64,000 bases of DNA from Phyllobacterium sp. OV277 (lineage in GTDB: Bacteria; Pseudomonadota; Alphaproteobacteria; Rhizobiales; Rhizobiaceae), in NCBI RefSeq assembly GCF_900104355.1, contig NZ_FNIY01000005.1, forward strand, positions 248,001-312,000. The letters are read 5' to 3'. Both the position numbers and the translations under genes were made by a program. The notes under the pieces were generated by a model that was not told where the DNA came from, searched no databases, and worked only from the letters and a program-made list of their open reading frames with translations. Shown here piece after piece: positions 1-10,322 of this stretch (position 1 is its first letter; each line of letters starts with the position of its first letter).

Positions 1-964
1 TATAGATATTGGTGCCATCCAGATTGAAGGAATAGCCTGTTGGAATAACAAGACCGACGACAGACTTCTTGCAGCCCGCCTTTTCCATTTTCGCCATCAG
101 GGTCGGCAGGGCAGCTTCCGAAGAGCTGGTGCCGAGAACGAGGAGCAATTCTTCCTTGATGTAACGGACCAGGGCGAAGATCGAGAAGCCGTTATACTTG
201 GCAACGGCACCCAGAATGATCACCACGAACAGGATCGACGTCAGGTAGAATGTACCGATGAGCATCAGCAGATTGGCAACCGATGCAATGCCGTATTTGC
301 CGATGGTGAAAGCCATGGCACCGAAAGCACCGATCGGGGCAGCCTTCATCAAAATGGCAACCAGCTTGAAAACCGGTGCTGACAATGTTTGCAGGAAGTT
401 GGTGACAGGCTCGGCGCGCTCGCCAACCATGGCCAGCGAAATACCGAAGAGAACCGAGAAGAACAGGACCTGCAGGATATCGCCGGATGCGAACGCACCG
501 ACAATGGTTGTTGGAATAATGTTTTGCAGGAAGCCGATAACGCTCTGTTCATGCGCCTGCTGCGTGTAGGTGGCAACGGCTGCTGGATCAAGTGTTGACG
601 GATTGATGTTCATGCCCGCGCCGGGCTGAATGACATTGGCCACGATAAGGCCAACGATAAGCGCCAGTGTTGAGAAGGTCAGGAAGTAGATCATTGCCTT
701 GCCGGCAACACGGCCGACCTTTTGCAGATCGCTCATTCCGGCGATGCCGGTTGTCACGGTCAGGAAGATTACCGGGGCAATAATCATCTTCACCAGTTTG
801 ATGAAGGCATCGCCGAGCGGCTTCATGCTCGTGCCGATATCTGGATAGTAATGGCCAAGCGCGATGCCGATGGTGATGGCAACGATGACCTGAAAATACA
901 GATGGGTATAGATTGGTTTCTTGACGCGCGGCTGCGGCGCTGCGCTGATGGTCACAGGACTCAT
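1..964 (-). CDS. dctA: C4-dicarboxylate:cation symporter DctA (3' end cut off by window edge)
   Basis: Inner-membrane uptake carrier for succinate, fumarate and malate (DAACS family). Reading from ATG at 964 the protein begins [21 protein letters not shown], and 321 residues are present of the roughly 440 usual for DctA, so the C-terminus lies beyond base 1. Visible family features are the long hydrophobic segments and the serine-rich re-entrant loop [21 protein letters not shown], followed by the GYSFNLDGT motif close to the window edge. A good ribosome site (GGAGGA) sits 5 bases before the start. The gene is divergent from dctB/dctD, and a sigma-54 promoter lies about 100 bases upstream, so expression should depend on DctB/DctD sensing of dicarboxylates. 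Confidence 0.95.
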   Translation of the reverse strand, partial: MSPVTISAAPQPRVKKPIYTHLYFQVIVAITIGIALGHYYPDIGTSMKPLGDAFIKLVKMIIAPVIFLTVTTGIAGMSDLQKVGRVAGKAMIYFLTFSTLALIVGLIVANVIQPGAGMNINPSTLDPAAVATYTQQAHEQSVIGFLQNIIPTTIVGAFASGDILQVLFFSVLFGISLAMVGERAEPVTNFLQTLSAPVFKLVAILMKAAPIGAFGAMAFTIGKYGIASVANLLMLIGTFYLTSILFVVIILGAVAKYNGFSIFALVRYIKEELLLVLGTSSSEAALPTLMAKMEKAGCKKSVVGLVIPTGYSFNLDGTNIY

Positions 965-1062
965 ATCTTCCTCCATGGTGCGAGCCGCGTCTGGCAGAAA
1001 CCCTGTCAGCCTCCCGGGCCCTTGTTCTCGAGAACAACCTACGCATTCTCTTCAGTCTCATT

Positions 1063-1078
1063 AGCAAGGGCCGTGCCA
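1063..1078 (-). promoter_or_regulatory. Sigma-54 (-24/-12) promoter of dctA
   Basis: On the minus strand the sequence is TGGCACG-GCCC-TTGCT, an exact match to the RpoN consensus TGGCACG-N4-TTGC(A/T), with GG and GC elements in the right register. It lies 99 bases upstream of the dctA start and next to two DctD-like activator sites. This is the textbook arrangement for rhizobial dctA. Confidence 0.93.
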
Positions 1079-1150
1079 ACCGGAAATTATTTGTCAACTA
1101 TCTGATTTTTAATAATATTATTTTAGACGAAGAAATCTTCAACCTACACA

Positions 1151-1200
1151 TGTGCGAAATTACGCACAAAATTATTGTCAATCGTGCGGATATATGCACA
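1151..1200. promoter_or_regulatory. Two tandem DctD-type upstream activator sites
   Basis: Two 18-base dyads: TGTGCG-N6-CGCACA at 1151-1168 (perfect arms) and CGTGCG-N6-TGCACA at 1183-1200 (one arm position differs). Their centres are 32 bases apart, about three helical turns, and they lie 73 and more bases upstream of the dctA -24 element. Tandem DctD sites at this distance are known for rhizobial dctA; assignment to DctD here is by position and symmetry. They also argue against any dctB start upstream of about 1200. Confidence 0.8.
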
Positions 1201-1208
1201 AATCAGAT

Positions 1209-3065
1209 ATGGAAAGTTCGCTTGAGAAAGACGCCGATACACTGCCTATGGTGGCAGGGTCGAGCGCCATATCCAAATTGATCTATGGGGCGCTGGCGGT
1301 GTTCCTGATCCTTGGCGCATTGCTGGCGGCCAATGATTATGGCCGCAATCGTGCTTACCAGACACTTGAAACGAGAGCGACAAGCGCTGCGGAACTTAAC
1401 GCTGTTCTCCTGCGGACAGTGCTGGAAAAGCAGCGTTCCCTTCCATTTGTACTTTCACAGGACCGGGATCTCATCAGCGCGCTGACTTCCCGCAGTGAAA
1501 GCATGCTGCATCTTGTCGATCGCAAGCTGGAAAGCCTGATCGAAGGAACACACGCGTCGGTTATCTATCTTCTCGATGCCAAAGGCACGGCACTGTCGGC
1601 CAGCAATTGGCAAGAACCGACGAGCTTTGTCGGGATAGACTATAGTTTCCGCCCCTATTATCTGCGCGCCCTGGCAAGCGGAAGCGCTGAACATTATGCG
1701 CTTGGGACGATCAGCAAGCGGCCGGGTCTTTATATTTCACGGCGAATTGATGGACCTTCAGGCTTGCTTGGTGTGATCGTCGTGAAAGTCGAATTTGATG
1801 AACTTGAAGCCGACTGGCGCAAAAGCAGCGACCCATCCTATGTGATCGATCCTCGCGGTATTGTGTTGATCACCAGCTTTCCCGAATGGCGGTTCATGGC
1901 GCAGGCTGCAATACCGGCTGATCAGGTCGGGCCCATTCGCGAAAGCCTGCAATTTGGCGCTGCGCCGCTTGCTCCCTTGAGTGTCACTCCGGCATTGACG
2001 CAATCAAGCCCCGACCGGGTAACGGCGCAACTGCCCGGTTCCAATCAGGATGCGGAATTCATCCGTGTTCGCGTCCCTGTGCCGACCACAAGCTGGTCAT
2101 TGCAGTTGCTGGCTCCCGCCGGAGCGGCAGTGACCGAATCCATACGTTCAGCACAACTCGCCGCTTTGGCCGTTCTTGCACCCGTCCTCGGCTTCACTGC
2201 CTTTTTCCTGTATCGCCGGGGCCGTGCATTGCGGCGCCTACACTATCAGGAACAAGCACGCCTTGAGCTTGAGCGCCGCGTGGCGGAACGTACGGAAGCG
2301 CTGAGTACGGCTCATGCCGAACTGGTGATGCAGGCTGAAGAGCGGCAGAAGACAGAAAACAAACTGCAAACCGTGCAACAGGAACTCGTGCAGGCCAACC
2401 GTCTGGCCATTCTTGGGCAGGTGACAGCAGGTGTGGCCCACGAGATCAACCAGCCAGTGGCCGCCATTCGCTCCTATGCTGATAATGCCAAGACCTTTCT
2501 GTCACGCAATCAAATGGAGCCGGTGAAGGAAAACCTGTCAGCAATTGCAGGTCTCACAGAACGCATCGGCAGCATCACTGACGAGTTGCGCACCTTCTCC
2601 CGCAAGGGCACCAGCGATGCAGGCCCGACGGCGGTCAGCGACGTTATCGAAGGTGCGTTGCTCCTCCTTGGCAGCCGCTTCCGGCAGACCGTTGGCAAGA
2701 TCACCACCGAGACACCGCCTGTAGACGTGAAAGTCCACGGCAATCGTATCCGGCTGGAACAGGTTCTGATCAATCTGATGCAAAATGCACTTGAGGCAAC
2801 GGAGGGTGGGCCGTCGAGCCGGATCAGCGTTGGCTATGCGCTTGCCGATGCGGAGGTGCTGCTGACCGTGGCTGATAATGGTCCCGGCATCCCCCCCGAA
2901 ATCATGCAGGCTTTGTTTACCCCTTTCAATACGTCCAAAGACCGTGGCCTCGGACTTGGACTGGTGATCTGCCACGACATCGTCGCCGAGTATGGCGGAC
3001 GCATTGAAGTGGAGAGCAGCAACGCAGGAACCAAATTTACCGTTCATCTCAAGAGGGTTGTTTGA
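1209..3065 (+). CDS. dctB: C4-dicarboxylate sensor histidine kinase DctB
   Basis: Membrane sensor kinase that detects external dicarboxylates and phosphorylates DctD. It has a first membrane helix near residues 22-42 ([20 protein letters not shown]), a periplasmic PAS/PDC-like sensor of about 270 residues, a second helix ([18 protein letters not shown]), a coiled-coil linker, then a kinase core with H-box [21 protein letters not shown]-box NLMQNALEA and G-boxes [10 protein letters not shown] and GLGLGLVI. The frame is open back to 1152, but that start would sit inside the DctD sites, so I take ATG 1209; ATG 1248 is another option. The stop overlaps the region just before dctD, suggesting coupled translation. 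Confidence 0.93.
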   Translation: MESSLEKDADTLPMVAGSSAISKLIYGALAVFLILGALLAANDYGRNRAYQTLETRATSAAELNAVLLRTVLEKQRSLPFVLSQDRDLISALTSRSESMLHLVDRKLESLIEGTHASVIYLLDAKGTALSASNWQEPTSFVGIDYSFRPYYLRALASGSAEHYALGTISKRPGLYISRRIDGPSGLLGVIVVKVEFDELEADWRKSSDPSYVIDPRGIVLITSFPEWRFMAQAAIPADQVGPIRESLQFGAAPLAPLSVTPALTQSSPDRVTAQLPGSNQDAEFIRVRVPVPTTSWSLQLLAPAGAAVTESIRSAQLAALAVLAPVLGFTAFFLYRRGRALRRLHYQEQARLELERRVAERTEALSTAHAELVMQAEERQKTENKLQTVQQELVQANRLAILGQVTAGVAHEINQPVAAIRSYADNAKTFLSRNQMEPVKENLSAIAGLTERIGSITDELRTFSRKGTSDAGPTAVSDVIEGALLLLGSRFRQTVGKITTETPPVDVKVHGNRIRLEQVLINLMQNALEATEGGPSSRISVGYALADAEVLLTVADNGPGIPPEIMQALFTPFNTSKDRGLGLGLVICHDIVAEYGGRIEVESSNAGTKFTVHLKRVV

Positions 3066-3067
3066 TC

Positions 3068-4429
3068 ATGGATTTTCAACCTCACATTGCGTTTGTCGAT
3101 GATGATGACGACCTGCGCAATGCCAACCGGCAAACATTGGAGCTGGCCGGTTTCAGTGTGGTGCCCTTTGCCGACGCGATGAGCGCACTGCGATTTCTGA
3201 CACCGGATTTTGCCGGAGTGGTCGTCAGCGATGTACGCATGCCGCATATTGATGGCGTGGAGTTTTTCCGGCGCTTGCGCGAGATGGATTCGGACCTGCC
3301 CGTCATCCTGATCACAGGGCACGGCGACATTGAGATGGCCGTTCAGGCCATGCAGGAAGGTGCTTACGATTTCATTGCAAAGCCCTATCCCGCCGAACGA
3401 CTTGTCCAAAGTATTCGCCGTGCTGCCGACAAGCGTCACCTCGTTATGGAGAACCGCCAGCTGCGGCAAATCATGGAAGCTTCGGATGAGGCTGTGCCGC
3501 TGATTGGCCAGACGCCTGTCATGCAAAACCTGCGCAAGACTTTACGTCATGTGGCCACTGCGGACGTGGATGTGCTGATTGCCGGTGAGACCGGCAGCGG
3601 CAAGGATGTTGCCGCCGGGCTCCTGCATGAATGGAGCCGGCGCAAACAGGGGAATTTTGTTGCGCTGAATTGCGGGGCATTACCGGAGTCTGTGATCGAA
3701 AGCGAGTTGTTCGGCCATGAGGCTGGAGCCTTCACAGGCGCTCAGAAAAAGCGCATCGGCCGGATAGAATATGCCAGCGGCGGCACGCTCTTTCTCGATG
3801 AAATTGAGAGCATGCCGCTGGCGACGCAGGTGAAACTCCTGCGCGTGCTGGAAATGCGCGAGATCACGCCGCTTGGCACCAATGAGCATCGCCCCGTTGA
3901 TCTACGTGTGGTCGCCGCCGCGAAGGTCGACCTTGGCAGCCCGGAACAGCGCGCCAATTTCCGCGAGGACCTGTTCTATCGCCTGAATGTCGTCACGGTA
4001 TCAATACCGCCTTTGCGTGAGCGCAAGGAGGATATTCCGCTATTATTCACGCATTTCCTGCACCGCGCAGCCATTCGCTTCAAGACGGAACCGCAGGAAA
4101 TGACCTCAGCCATGCGGGCGCGACTGATGGAGCATGACTGGCCCGGCAATGTGCGCGAACTGGCGCATTTCGCCGAACGGGTCGCCCTTGGACTGGGGGA
4201 AATGGGCGGCGAACGCGTTGCCTCGCATACCGTAACGCCCGTTAATCTGCCCGAGGCTATGGAACAGTACGAAGCCAAGCTCATTCGTGACGCGCTATCA
4301 GGCAATAATGGCGATGTGCGCACAACGATTGAGGCGCTGGGGATTCCGCGCAAGACGTTTTATGACAAATTGCAGCGTCATGGCATTGATCGCGCCAACT
4401 ATATCAAGGCAAAGGCTGCCCAAGATTAG
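3068..4429 (+). CDS. dctD: Sigma-54-dependent response regulator DctD
   Basis: NtrC-family activator of dctA. It has an N-terminal receiver domain with phospho-acceptor Asp in [12 protein letters not shown] (about residue 55), a central AAA+ domain with Walker A GETGSGKD, the sigma-54-contacting loop GAFTGA, and a C-terminal Fis-like helix-turn-helix ([21 protein letters not shown]). About 453 residues, normal for DctD. ATG 3068 follows the dctB stop by 2 bases; TTG 3062 is an alternative start with better spacing from AGAGGG. The 3' end overlaps the convergent LacI gene by 26 bases. Confidence 0.94.
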   Translation: MDFQPHIAFVDDDDDLRNANRQTLELAGFSVVPFADAMSALRFLTPDFAGVVVSDVRMPHIDGVEFFRRLREMDSDLPVILITGHGDIEMAVQAMQEGAYDFIAKPYPAERLVQSIRRAADKRHLVMENRQLRQIMEASDEAVPLIGQTPVMQNLRKTLRHVATADVDVLIAGETGSGKDVAAGLLHEWSRRKQGNFVALNCGALPESVIESELFGHEAGAFTGAQKKRIGRIEYASGGTLFLDEIESMPLATQVKLLRVLEMREITPLGTNEHRPVDLRVVAAAKVDLGSPEQRANFREDLFYRLNVVTVSIPPLRERKEDIPLLFTHFLHRAAIRFKTEPQEMTSAMRARLMEHDWPGNVRELAHFAERVALGLGEMGGERVASHTVTPVNLPEAMEQYEAKLIRDALSGNNGDVRTTIEALGIPRKTFYDKLQRHGIDRANYIKAKAAQD

Positions 4430-5555
4430 ATTGATACGGATGTTGTTCGACACAATCCGTCACCGAGAGGCGCTCCACCAATGGACATTCCAGCTTGGTA
4501 ATGGGGTAGCGTGTGCCGCTGCCCGGAATATAGGTATCCAATTGCTCTATGGCCCAGCGGCCCATAGCGCGGTGCGGCAGAACCGAAGTGGTCAATTGCG
4601 GGTGCAGGTGCCGTGAGATTTCTTCATCGTCATAGCCAATGACGGAAATATCTTCCGGGATACGGATACCCGCCTCTTTCAACGCTTCATAGCAACCGAT
4701 GGCGGATCGGTCATTCTGGCAGAAAATGGCAGTAGGCCTGTCTTTCAGCGCAAGAAGCGACCGGGTAGCCTTGTACCCCGCGCTTGCTGACCAATCGCCC
4801 TCCATGACCAAATCAGGATCAAAGGGAATATCCGCCGTCGCCAATGCCCGGCGATAGCCGCGTAGCCGGTCTTGCGCTGCTTCCATCCATGGCTCGCCGG
4901 TAATAATGCCGATACGTTTGTGGCCATGCTGGATCAGATGGCGGGTCGAATGCTGACCACCGGCAATCTCGCTCGGAATAACAGCCGGAAACGCATAGTC
5001 CGAGGTGTAACAGTTCAAAAGAATAAGCGGGATATCGAGATCATAGAGATAATCAGGCAAGGTCACTTCACGCGTGAAAATCGCCATATAGATCAGCGCG
5101 GATATCCCCTGTTCACGCAGGGCGCGGATGGTGCGCGGTTCCATCTCTGGATCATTTAGGGTCTGGGCAACCAGAATGATGTTGCCAGCATTCCATGAAG
5201 CCTGCCGTGCTCCCTCAATCGCAACTACCGCTTCCGGACTGGTTGCCAGCTGATCGACGACAAAGCCGATTTTGCCATCAACGGCGGGCACATAGGTGTC
5301 ACTGGCATCAAGATGGGCAAAATTCGGCGCCGCGTAACCAAGCGAACGCGCGGCTTCAATCACCCGCTCCCGCGTTTCGGTGGCAAGCTTGATACCCGGT
5401 GTTTTGTTCAGAACAAAAGAAACCGTCGCTTGCGAACACCCGGCGATGCGCGCAATATCCGTCATTGTCACCCGCTTGTTCACGCGCTTGCGCCGGGCTG
5501 TAATCCGGGCGGACTTTTTCTTGTCAGTGGTCGTATCATCCACTGTGTCGTTCAT
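4404..5555 (-). CDS. LacI-family transcriptional regulator of the adjacent sugar importer
   Basis: DNA-binding repressor of 383 residues. A basic N-terminal extension of about 30 residues precedes the LacI helix-turn-helix ([25 protein letters not shown]), followed by a periplasmic-binding-protein-like effector domain ([13 protein letters not shown]...). It is transcribed away from the YtfQ-type importer, the usual position for a local regulator. If ATG at residue 31 were the start, the protein would have the normal LacI length without the tail, so the start is uncertain. Its effector is probably the imported sugar or a derivative, by inference from context. The C-terminal codons overlap dctD on the other strand. 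Confidence 0.9.
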   Translation of the reverse strand: MNDTVDDTTTDKKKSARITARRKRVNKRVTMTDIARIAGCSQATVSFVLNKTPGIKLATETRERVIEAARSLGYAAPNFAHLDASDTYVPAVDGKIGFVVDQLATSPEAVVAIEGARQASWNAGNIILVAQTLNDPEMEPRTIRALREQGISALIYMAIFTREVTLPDYLYDLDIPLILLNCYTSDYAFPAVIPSEIAGGQHSTRHLIQHGHKRIGIITGEPWMEAAQDRLRGYRRALATADIPFDPDLVMEGDWSASAGYKATRSLLALKDRPTAIFCQNDRSAIGCYEALKEAGIRIPEDISVIGYDDEEISRHLHPQLTTSVLPHRAMGRWAIEQLDTYIPGSGTRYPITKLECPLVERLSVTDCVEQHPYQSNLGQPLP

Positions 5556-5602
5556 GTCGAAAATAGCCCTTTGCCATGCTCAGACGCATCTGAATCGATG
5601 AA

Positions 5603-5626
5603 GCTGCATCCGGATGATTATGCAGC
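5603..5626. promoter_or_regulatory. Dyad symmetry between lacI and the ytfQ-like gene, candidate operator
   Basis: Perfect inverted repeat GCTGCAT-N10-ATGCAGC. Nested inside it is the 10-base palindrome CATCCGGATG (5607-5616) with the central CG step typical of LacI-family operators. It lies in the 177-base divergent region. Assignment to the neighbouring LacI protein is inference. Confidence 0.45.
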
Positions 5627-5732
5627 GAACCACCGACTAATCAACATAAATAATTATTGACTAATTTTTATAAATGAAGATGATCAAGCCAGTGGAATAT
5701 CCACGCTCTGAATTTCTGGGAGGAAAATTCGT

Positions 5733-6713
5733 ATGTCTATTACCCGTCGTACTCTCTTGCTTACATCCGCCGCTGGCCTCGTTGCAGCGCTGGCAGCGGG
5801 CAGTGTTTTTGCCGCTTCGCCGCCGCTGAAGAAGAAAGATACCTACAAGGTTGGCTTTGCCCAGACCGAAAGCAACAATCCGTGGCGCCTCGCCCAGACC
5901 GCCAGCATGCAGGAAGAAGCCAAGAAGCGCGGCTGGCAGCTTGTTTACACGGATGCGGCAAGTTCCGCAGCCAAGCAGGTTGCTGACGTCAATTCGATGA
6001 TCGCACAGGGCGTCGACCTGATTTTCCTGGCACCTCGTGAAGAAAAGCCGCTGATCCCAGCGATCAAGGCCGCCAAAAATGCTGGTATCCCGGTTATCCT
6101 GCTTGACCGCAGTGTCGATGCATCGCTTGCCAAGGCTGGCGATGATTATGTGACCTTCATCGGCTCCAACTTCATTGAAGAAGGCCAGCGTATCGGCGAA
6201 TGGCTGGTCGCAAATGCCAAGGGCAAGACGAAGATCATCGAACTGGAAGGCACCACCGGTTCATCCCCGGCTAATGATCGCAAGAAGGGTTTTGACGACG
6301 TCATCGCCAAGCACTCCGACTTCAAGATTGTTGCCTCGCAAACAGGCGATTTCGCCCGCGACAAGGGCCGTCAGGTTGCCGAAACTCTGCTTCAGGCCCA
6401 CCCCGATGCCAATGTGATCTATGCCCATAATGACGAAATGGCCATTGGTGCGATCTCGGCCATTGAAGCCGCTGGCAAGGTGCCCGGAAAAGACATTCTT
6501 GTTCTGTCAATCGATGGCGGCAAGGAAGCCGTACAGGCTGTTGTTGATGGCAAGATTGCCGCGGTGGTTGAATGTAATCCCCGCTTCGGCCCCAAGGCCT
6601 ATGACACCGCTGCTGCCTACGCTGCTGGAGAGAAAATCGCTCCATTGATCATCAATCCAGATCAGTTCTACGATGCCAGCAACGCGGCAAAATTGTTAAG
6701 CTCCGCCTATTGA
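5733..6713 (+). CDS. Sugar ABC importer, periplasmic binding protein (YtfQ-like)
   Basis: Periplasmic solute receptor of 326 residues in the ribose/galactofuranose-binding family. A cleavable N-terminal signal with a twin-arginine-like SITRRTLLLTSAAG segment ends near AGSVFA. The mature part begins KVGFAQTESNNPWRLAQTASM, a pattern close to E. coli YtfQ, which binds galactofuranose. A strong ribosome site (GGGAGGA) lies 9 bases upstream. It is the first gene of the operon and is followed by a strong hairpin, consistent with higher expression than the membrane components. The galactofuranose preference is from family resemblance and the accompanying mutarotase; it is not proven by the sequence. 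Confidence 0.9.
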   Translation: MSITRRTLLLTSAAGLVAALAAGSVFAASPPLKKKDTYKVGFAQTESNNPWRLAQTASMQEEAKKRGWQLVYTDAASSAAKQVADVNSMIAQGVDLIFLAPREEKPLIPAIKAAKNAGIPVILLDRSVDASLAKAGDDYVTFIGSNFIEEGQRIGEWLVANAKGKTKIIELEGTTGSSPANDRKKGFDDVIAKHSDFKIVASQTGDFARDKGRQVAETLLQAHPDANVIYAHNDEMAIGAISAIEAAGKVPGKDILVLSIDGGKEAVQAVVDGKIAAVVECNPRFGPKAYDTAAAYAAGEKIAPLIINPDQFYDASNAAKLLSSAY

Positions 6714-6724
6714 TATCTGACGAG

Positions 6725-6757
6725 GCCAGCGCTCCAATGGAGCGCTGGCTTTTTCTT
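6725..6757 (+). terminator. Intercistronic hairpin with T-tract after the binding-protein gene
   Basis: Stem GCCAGCGCTCC / GGAGCGCTGGC (11 perfect pairs, loop AAT) followed by TTTTTCTTT. It looks like a full intrinsic terminator but lies inside the operon, so it probably acts as a partial terminator or stabilises the upstream message. Confidence 0.88.
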
Positions 6758-6815
6758 TGCCCGCTGCATCCCAGTACTGGCAATAGCTTCCGATAACTTC
6801 AGAAATGGCTTTGCA

Positions 6816-8354
6816 ATGGACACCGATATTCTTCTATCGATGACAGGTATCGACAAGCGTTTTGCCGGAATCCCCGCCCTATCAGCTGCTTCGTTCACTG
6901 TGGCGCGCGGCGAGGTGCATGCGCTCATCGGCCAGAATGGTGCGGGAAAATCAACACTGATCAAAGTTCTGACCGGCTATCACCGGCGCGACGCGGGCGA
7001 AGTGACGTTCGATGGCAAACCGTTTGAGGTCTTCTCGCCGCAGCAGGCACAGGCGAGCGGCATCAGCACCATCTATCAGGAAATCAATCTGGTTCCTTAC
7101 CGGTCCCTGACCGAGAATATTTGCCTTGGACGCGAACAGCGCCGCTTCGGTTTGCTTGACTGGGCGAGCATGCACCGCGAAGCCGAAGGTCTATTGCAGC
7201 GTTTCAATATCAGGGTCGACGTGCGCCGGCCGCTGATGGAGTTCAACACGGCAACCCAGCAGATGGTGGCTATTGCCCGGGCAATCGGTTTTTCGGCCAA
7301 GCTCGTGATCATGGATGAACCGACCTCATCGCTCGACGAGCGCGAAGTCGGTGTCCTCTTCAATGTCATCAGGCAGTTGAAACAGGAAGGCGTTTCGGTT
7401 GTCTTTGTCAGCCACAAGCTGGATGAGCTTTATGCGGTGTGTGATCGCGTCACGATCATGCGCGATGGCAAGACAATCAGAACCGCCCGTATGGACGAAA
7501 TCGAAAAAATCGATCTTGTCTCGTCCATGCTTGGTCGCAGCATTGAAAAGACAGAAGGCCACGCCACGGCTTTTACCGCGCGTGATGAAAAGAATATCGG
7601 CAAAATCCTGCTCTCCGCCGACAATCTGGCCGTGGGACAGATCGTTCAGGATGTTTCATTCAATATTCGCAGCGGCGAGATCGCCGGTTTTGCCGGACTG
7701 CTCGGTGCTGGCCGCACGGAAACGGCGCGGCTGGTCTTTGGCATTGACCGCGTGAAAAAAGGCGCCATGACCTATGGCGACAAGACATTCGAACCGAAGC
7801 GACCAGCCGATGCCATCGCGGCGGGCATGGGCTTTTGCACCGAGGATCGCAAGAGCGAGGGTATTGTCCCCGATATGAGCGTTGCTGAAAACATGATGCT
7901 GGCGCTCATGCCCAAACTCAGCAAGTCGGGTGTTATCGACGAGAAAGCCCAGCGGGAAATTGTCGAGCGTTTCATCAAGCAGCTTGGCATTAAATGTTCG
8001 GGGCCAGATCAGAAGGTGCGCGAACTCTCTGGTGGCAATCAGCAGAAGGTTCTGCTTGGTCGATGGCTGGCGATGAACCCGCGCCTGCTTATTTTGGATG
8101 AACCAACACGCGGGATCGATGTCGGCGCCAAGGGCGAGATTCAGTCTTTAATCAAATCTCTGGCGGATCAGGGTTTGGCCGTATTGATGATCTCTTCGGA
8201 GCTGGAAGAAGTCATTGAAGGCGCTGACCGGGTGTTTGTTCTGCGCGACGGCATCAGTGTTGCCGAATTTGACCGATCAGCCGCAACGGAAGACGCACTT
8301 ATGGGTGCCATGGCGCATGGCAATGCGCCTGTCATCGAGAAAGCCCTGACATGA
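6816..8354 (+). CDS. Sugar ABC importer, duplicated ATP-binding protein (YtfR-like)
   Basis: Cytoplasmic ATPase of 512 residues with two fused nucleotide-binding domains, as in RbsA, MglA and YtfR. The first domain has Walker A GQNGAGKST and Walker B VIMDEPTSSLD. The second has the degenerate Walker A GLLGAGRTE normal for this family, signature LSGGNQQKV and Walker B LILDEPTRGID. It overlaps the next permease gene by four bases (ATGA), so translation is coupled. No strong ribosome site is seen, but the ATG at 6816 fits the family's N-terminus (SMTGIDKRFAGIPAL). Confidence 0.95.
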   Translation: MDTDILLSMTGIDKRFAGIPALSAASFTVARGEVHALIGQNGAGKSTLIKVLTGYHRRDAGEVTFDGKPFEVFSPQQAQASGISTIYQEINLVPYRSLTENICLGREQRRFGLLDWASMHREAEGLLQRFNIRVDVRRPLMEFNTATQQMVAIARAIGFSAKLVIMDEPTSSLDEREVGVLFNVIRQLKQEGVSVVFVSHKLDELYAVCDRVTIMRDGKTIRTARMDEIEKIDLVSSMLGRSIEKTEGHATAFTARDEKNIGKILLSADNLAVGQIVQDVSFNIRSGEIAGFAGLLGAGRTETARLVFGIDRVKKGAMTYGDKTFEPKRPADAIAAGMGFCTEDRKSEGIVPDMSVAENMMLALMPKLSKSGVIDEKAQREIVERFIKQLGIKCSGPDQKVRELSGGNQQKVLLGRWLAMNPRLLILDEPTRGIDVGAKGEIQSLIKSLADQGLAVLMISSELEEVIEGADRVFVLRDGISVAEFDRSAATEDALMGAMAHGNAPVIEKALT

Positions 8355-9349
8355 CCGACACGCCGCAAACCGCACACACCAACAAGCGTTTCGATGCATT
8401 CGAGTTTCTCGCACGTTATGGCACGCTGATCGCCCTGCTTCTGCTCGTCCTGTTCAATCTGGCGTTCACCCGTAATTTTGCAACGATCCAGACCCTGAAT
8501 GTGAATCTCACGCAGGTCTGCACCATTGTTATCGTCGCAGTTGGTATGACGCTGGTTATTGCCACTGGCGGCATTGACCTCTCCGTCGGCTCGCTCATGG
8601 CCATCTCAGGCGCTTTGGCGCCAATGATCTTTCTCGGTAAGATTATTCCTATCGACAATATCTATCTGGCTGTTGCCACCGCCATAATCATTTCCATCGC
8701 CGTGGCCGGACTGTTTGGCTTGTTCAATGGCTGGCTTATATCAGCATTTCGAATTCAGCCGATCGTTGCCACGCTGGTGCTTTTCATCGCCGGGCGCGGC
8801 ATTGCGCAGGTCATGACCAACGGCAATCTTCAGACATTTCGCGTGCCGCAATTCCAGTTCATCGGGCTTGGCCGGATATTCGGCATCCCCGTACAGGTGA
8901 TCCTGATGGTGATCATTGTGCTTGCCGCCGCATGGATGCTGAAACGCACTGTTTTTGGCCGCCAGATTATCGCCATTGGCGGTAATGAGCGGGCGGCTGA
9001 ACTCTCCGGCATTGCTGTCGCCAAGGTAAAACTGCTCGTCTACGCCATTAGCGGTCTTTGCGCCGGTATAGCCGGGCTCGTGGTCATCGCCATCAATTCA
9101 TCCAGCGACGCCAATCAGGTCGGTCTTGGCATGGAACTTGATGCCATCGCTGCCGTCGCCGTCGGTGGCACACTTCTATCGGGCGGCAAGGCAACCATCA
9201 TCGGCACACTGATCGGCGCCATGACAATCCAGCTGGTGCGTTACACCTTGCTCGCCAATGGCGTGCCGGATGCGGCGGCGCTGGTGGTCAAGGCCGGAAT
9301 CATCGTGCTCGCCGTCTGGATTCAGCAACAAGGCAGGGCACACGCATGA
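8351..9349 (+). CDS. Sugar ABC importer, permease (YtfT-like)
   Basis: Inner-membrane permease of 332 residues, BPD_transp_2 family, with eight or more hydrophobic segments and the family motif GGIDLSVGSLMAISG. It overlaps the ATPase gene upstream and the second permease downstream by four bases each. The pairing of two non-identical permeases with one duplicated ATPase is the YtfT/YjfF layout, unlike the single RbsC of ribose systems, and supports a YtfQRT-YjfF-like transporter. Confidence 0.94.
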   Translation: MTDTPQTAHTNKRFDAFEFLARYGTLIALLLLVLFNLAFTRNFATIQTLNVNLTQVCTIVIVAVGMTLVIATGGIDLSVGSLMAISGALAPMIFLGKIIPIDNIYLAVATAIIISIAVAGLFGLFNGWLISAFRIQPIVATLVLFIAGRGIAQVMTNGNLQTFRVPQFQFIGLGRIFGIPVQVILMVIIVLAAAWMLKRTVFGRQIIAIGGNERAAELSGIAVAKVKLLVYAISGLCAGIAGLVVIAINSSSDANQVGLGMELDAIAAVAVGGTLLSGGKATIIGTLIGAMTIQLVRYTLLANGVPDAAALVVKAGIIVLAVWIQQQGRAHA

Positions 9350-10320
9350 CCAGGGCAAAATATATATCCTTGCTTGGCAGTTACGGTGTAGTGCTGGCAC
9401 TCCTGTTGCTCATCGTCTTCGGCTGGGCGCGGTACGACTATTTCCTCGGCTTTTTCAACATCACAAGCGTCCTGCGCTATAACTCGATGTTTGCGCTGGT
9501 GGCGCTTGGCATGTGCTTTGTCATCATGACCGGCGGTATCGACCTTTCAGTGGGTTCGACAGCCGCGCTTGGCAGTGTTGTCGCAGCGCTTTTCAGCCCG
9601 CAAGGCGCGTGGATCGGGCTCGGCGCAGGCGTCGGCGCGGGGCTCTGCGTTGGCCTTATCAATGCGACACTGGTGACCCGATTGAAAATCATGCCATTTA
9701 TCGCCACGCTGGCAATGATGCTTGCCGCCAGTGGCACCGCCTTGCTGCTCGCGGACAACCAGTCGGTTTCCGTGTCCTATGACAGCGGCTTTACCACCAT
9801 AGGGCAGGACAATTTCCTCGGATTCCCCATCCCCGCATGGATTGCCCTTGGCGCCTATATTGTTGGCTGGATTGTGCTCAATTTCACCAGTACAGGACGC
9901 GGTGTGCTTGCTGTCGGTGGTAATGAAGATGCAACGCGGATGATGGGCCTGCCAGTTAATCGGATCAAATTTCTCGTCTATCTTGCCAGCGGCGGCCTTG
10001 CGGGCCTTGCGGGCGTGATCCTCGCGTCGCAGTTCGGCGCTGGTCAGCCGATTGAGGGCGTAGGCTGGGAACTGTTTGCCATTGCTGCGGTGGTCGTTGG
10101 CGGCACTTTGCTGACTGGCGGCGTCGGTTCCGTCGGTGCGACGCTAGCGGGTGTGCTCCTGCTCGGTATTCTCTTCAATGTCCTGAATTTTGAGAACGGT
10201 AAAGGCTGGATTTCGCTTTCCGCCTATTGGCAATCGGTCATTCGTGGCCTGTTCTTGCTCATAGTGGTCATCTTGCAGGCCAAGCTGTCCTCGCGCGGCA
10301 ATGCTGTGAAGGACCATTGA
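9346..10320 (+). CDS. Sugar ABC importer, second permease (YjfF-like)
   Basis: Second inner-membrane permease of the transporter, 324 residues, with the matching family motif GGIDLSVGSTAALG and a similar pattern of hydrophobic helices. Its start overlaps the YtfT-like gene, and two bases separate its stop from the epimerase start. It should form a heterodimer with the preceding permease. Confidence 0.93.
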   Translation: MTRAKYISLLGSYGVVLALLLLIVFGWARYDYFLGFFNITSVLRYNSMFALVALGMCFVIMTGGIDLSVGSTAALGSVVAALFSPQGAWIGLGAGVGAGLCVGLINATLVTRLKIMPFIATLAMMLAASGTALLLADNQSVSVSYDSGFTTIGQDNFLGFPIPAWIALGAYIVGWIVLNFTSTGRGVLAVGGNEDATRMMGLPVNRIKFLVYLASGGLAGLAGVILASQFGAGQPIEGVGWELFAIAAVVVGGTLLTGGVGSVGATLAGVLLLGILFNVLNFENGKGWISLSAYWQSVIRGLFLLIVVILQAKLSSRGNAVKDH

Positions 10321-10322
10321 AC

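Noticed and set aside
1152..1208. Extended dctB N-terminus from GTG 1152
   Set aside because: It lies across the DctD activator sites and has no ribosome site.
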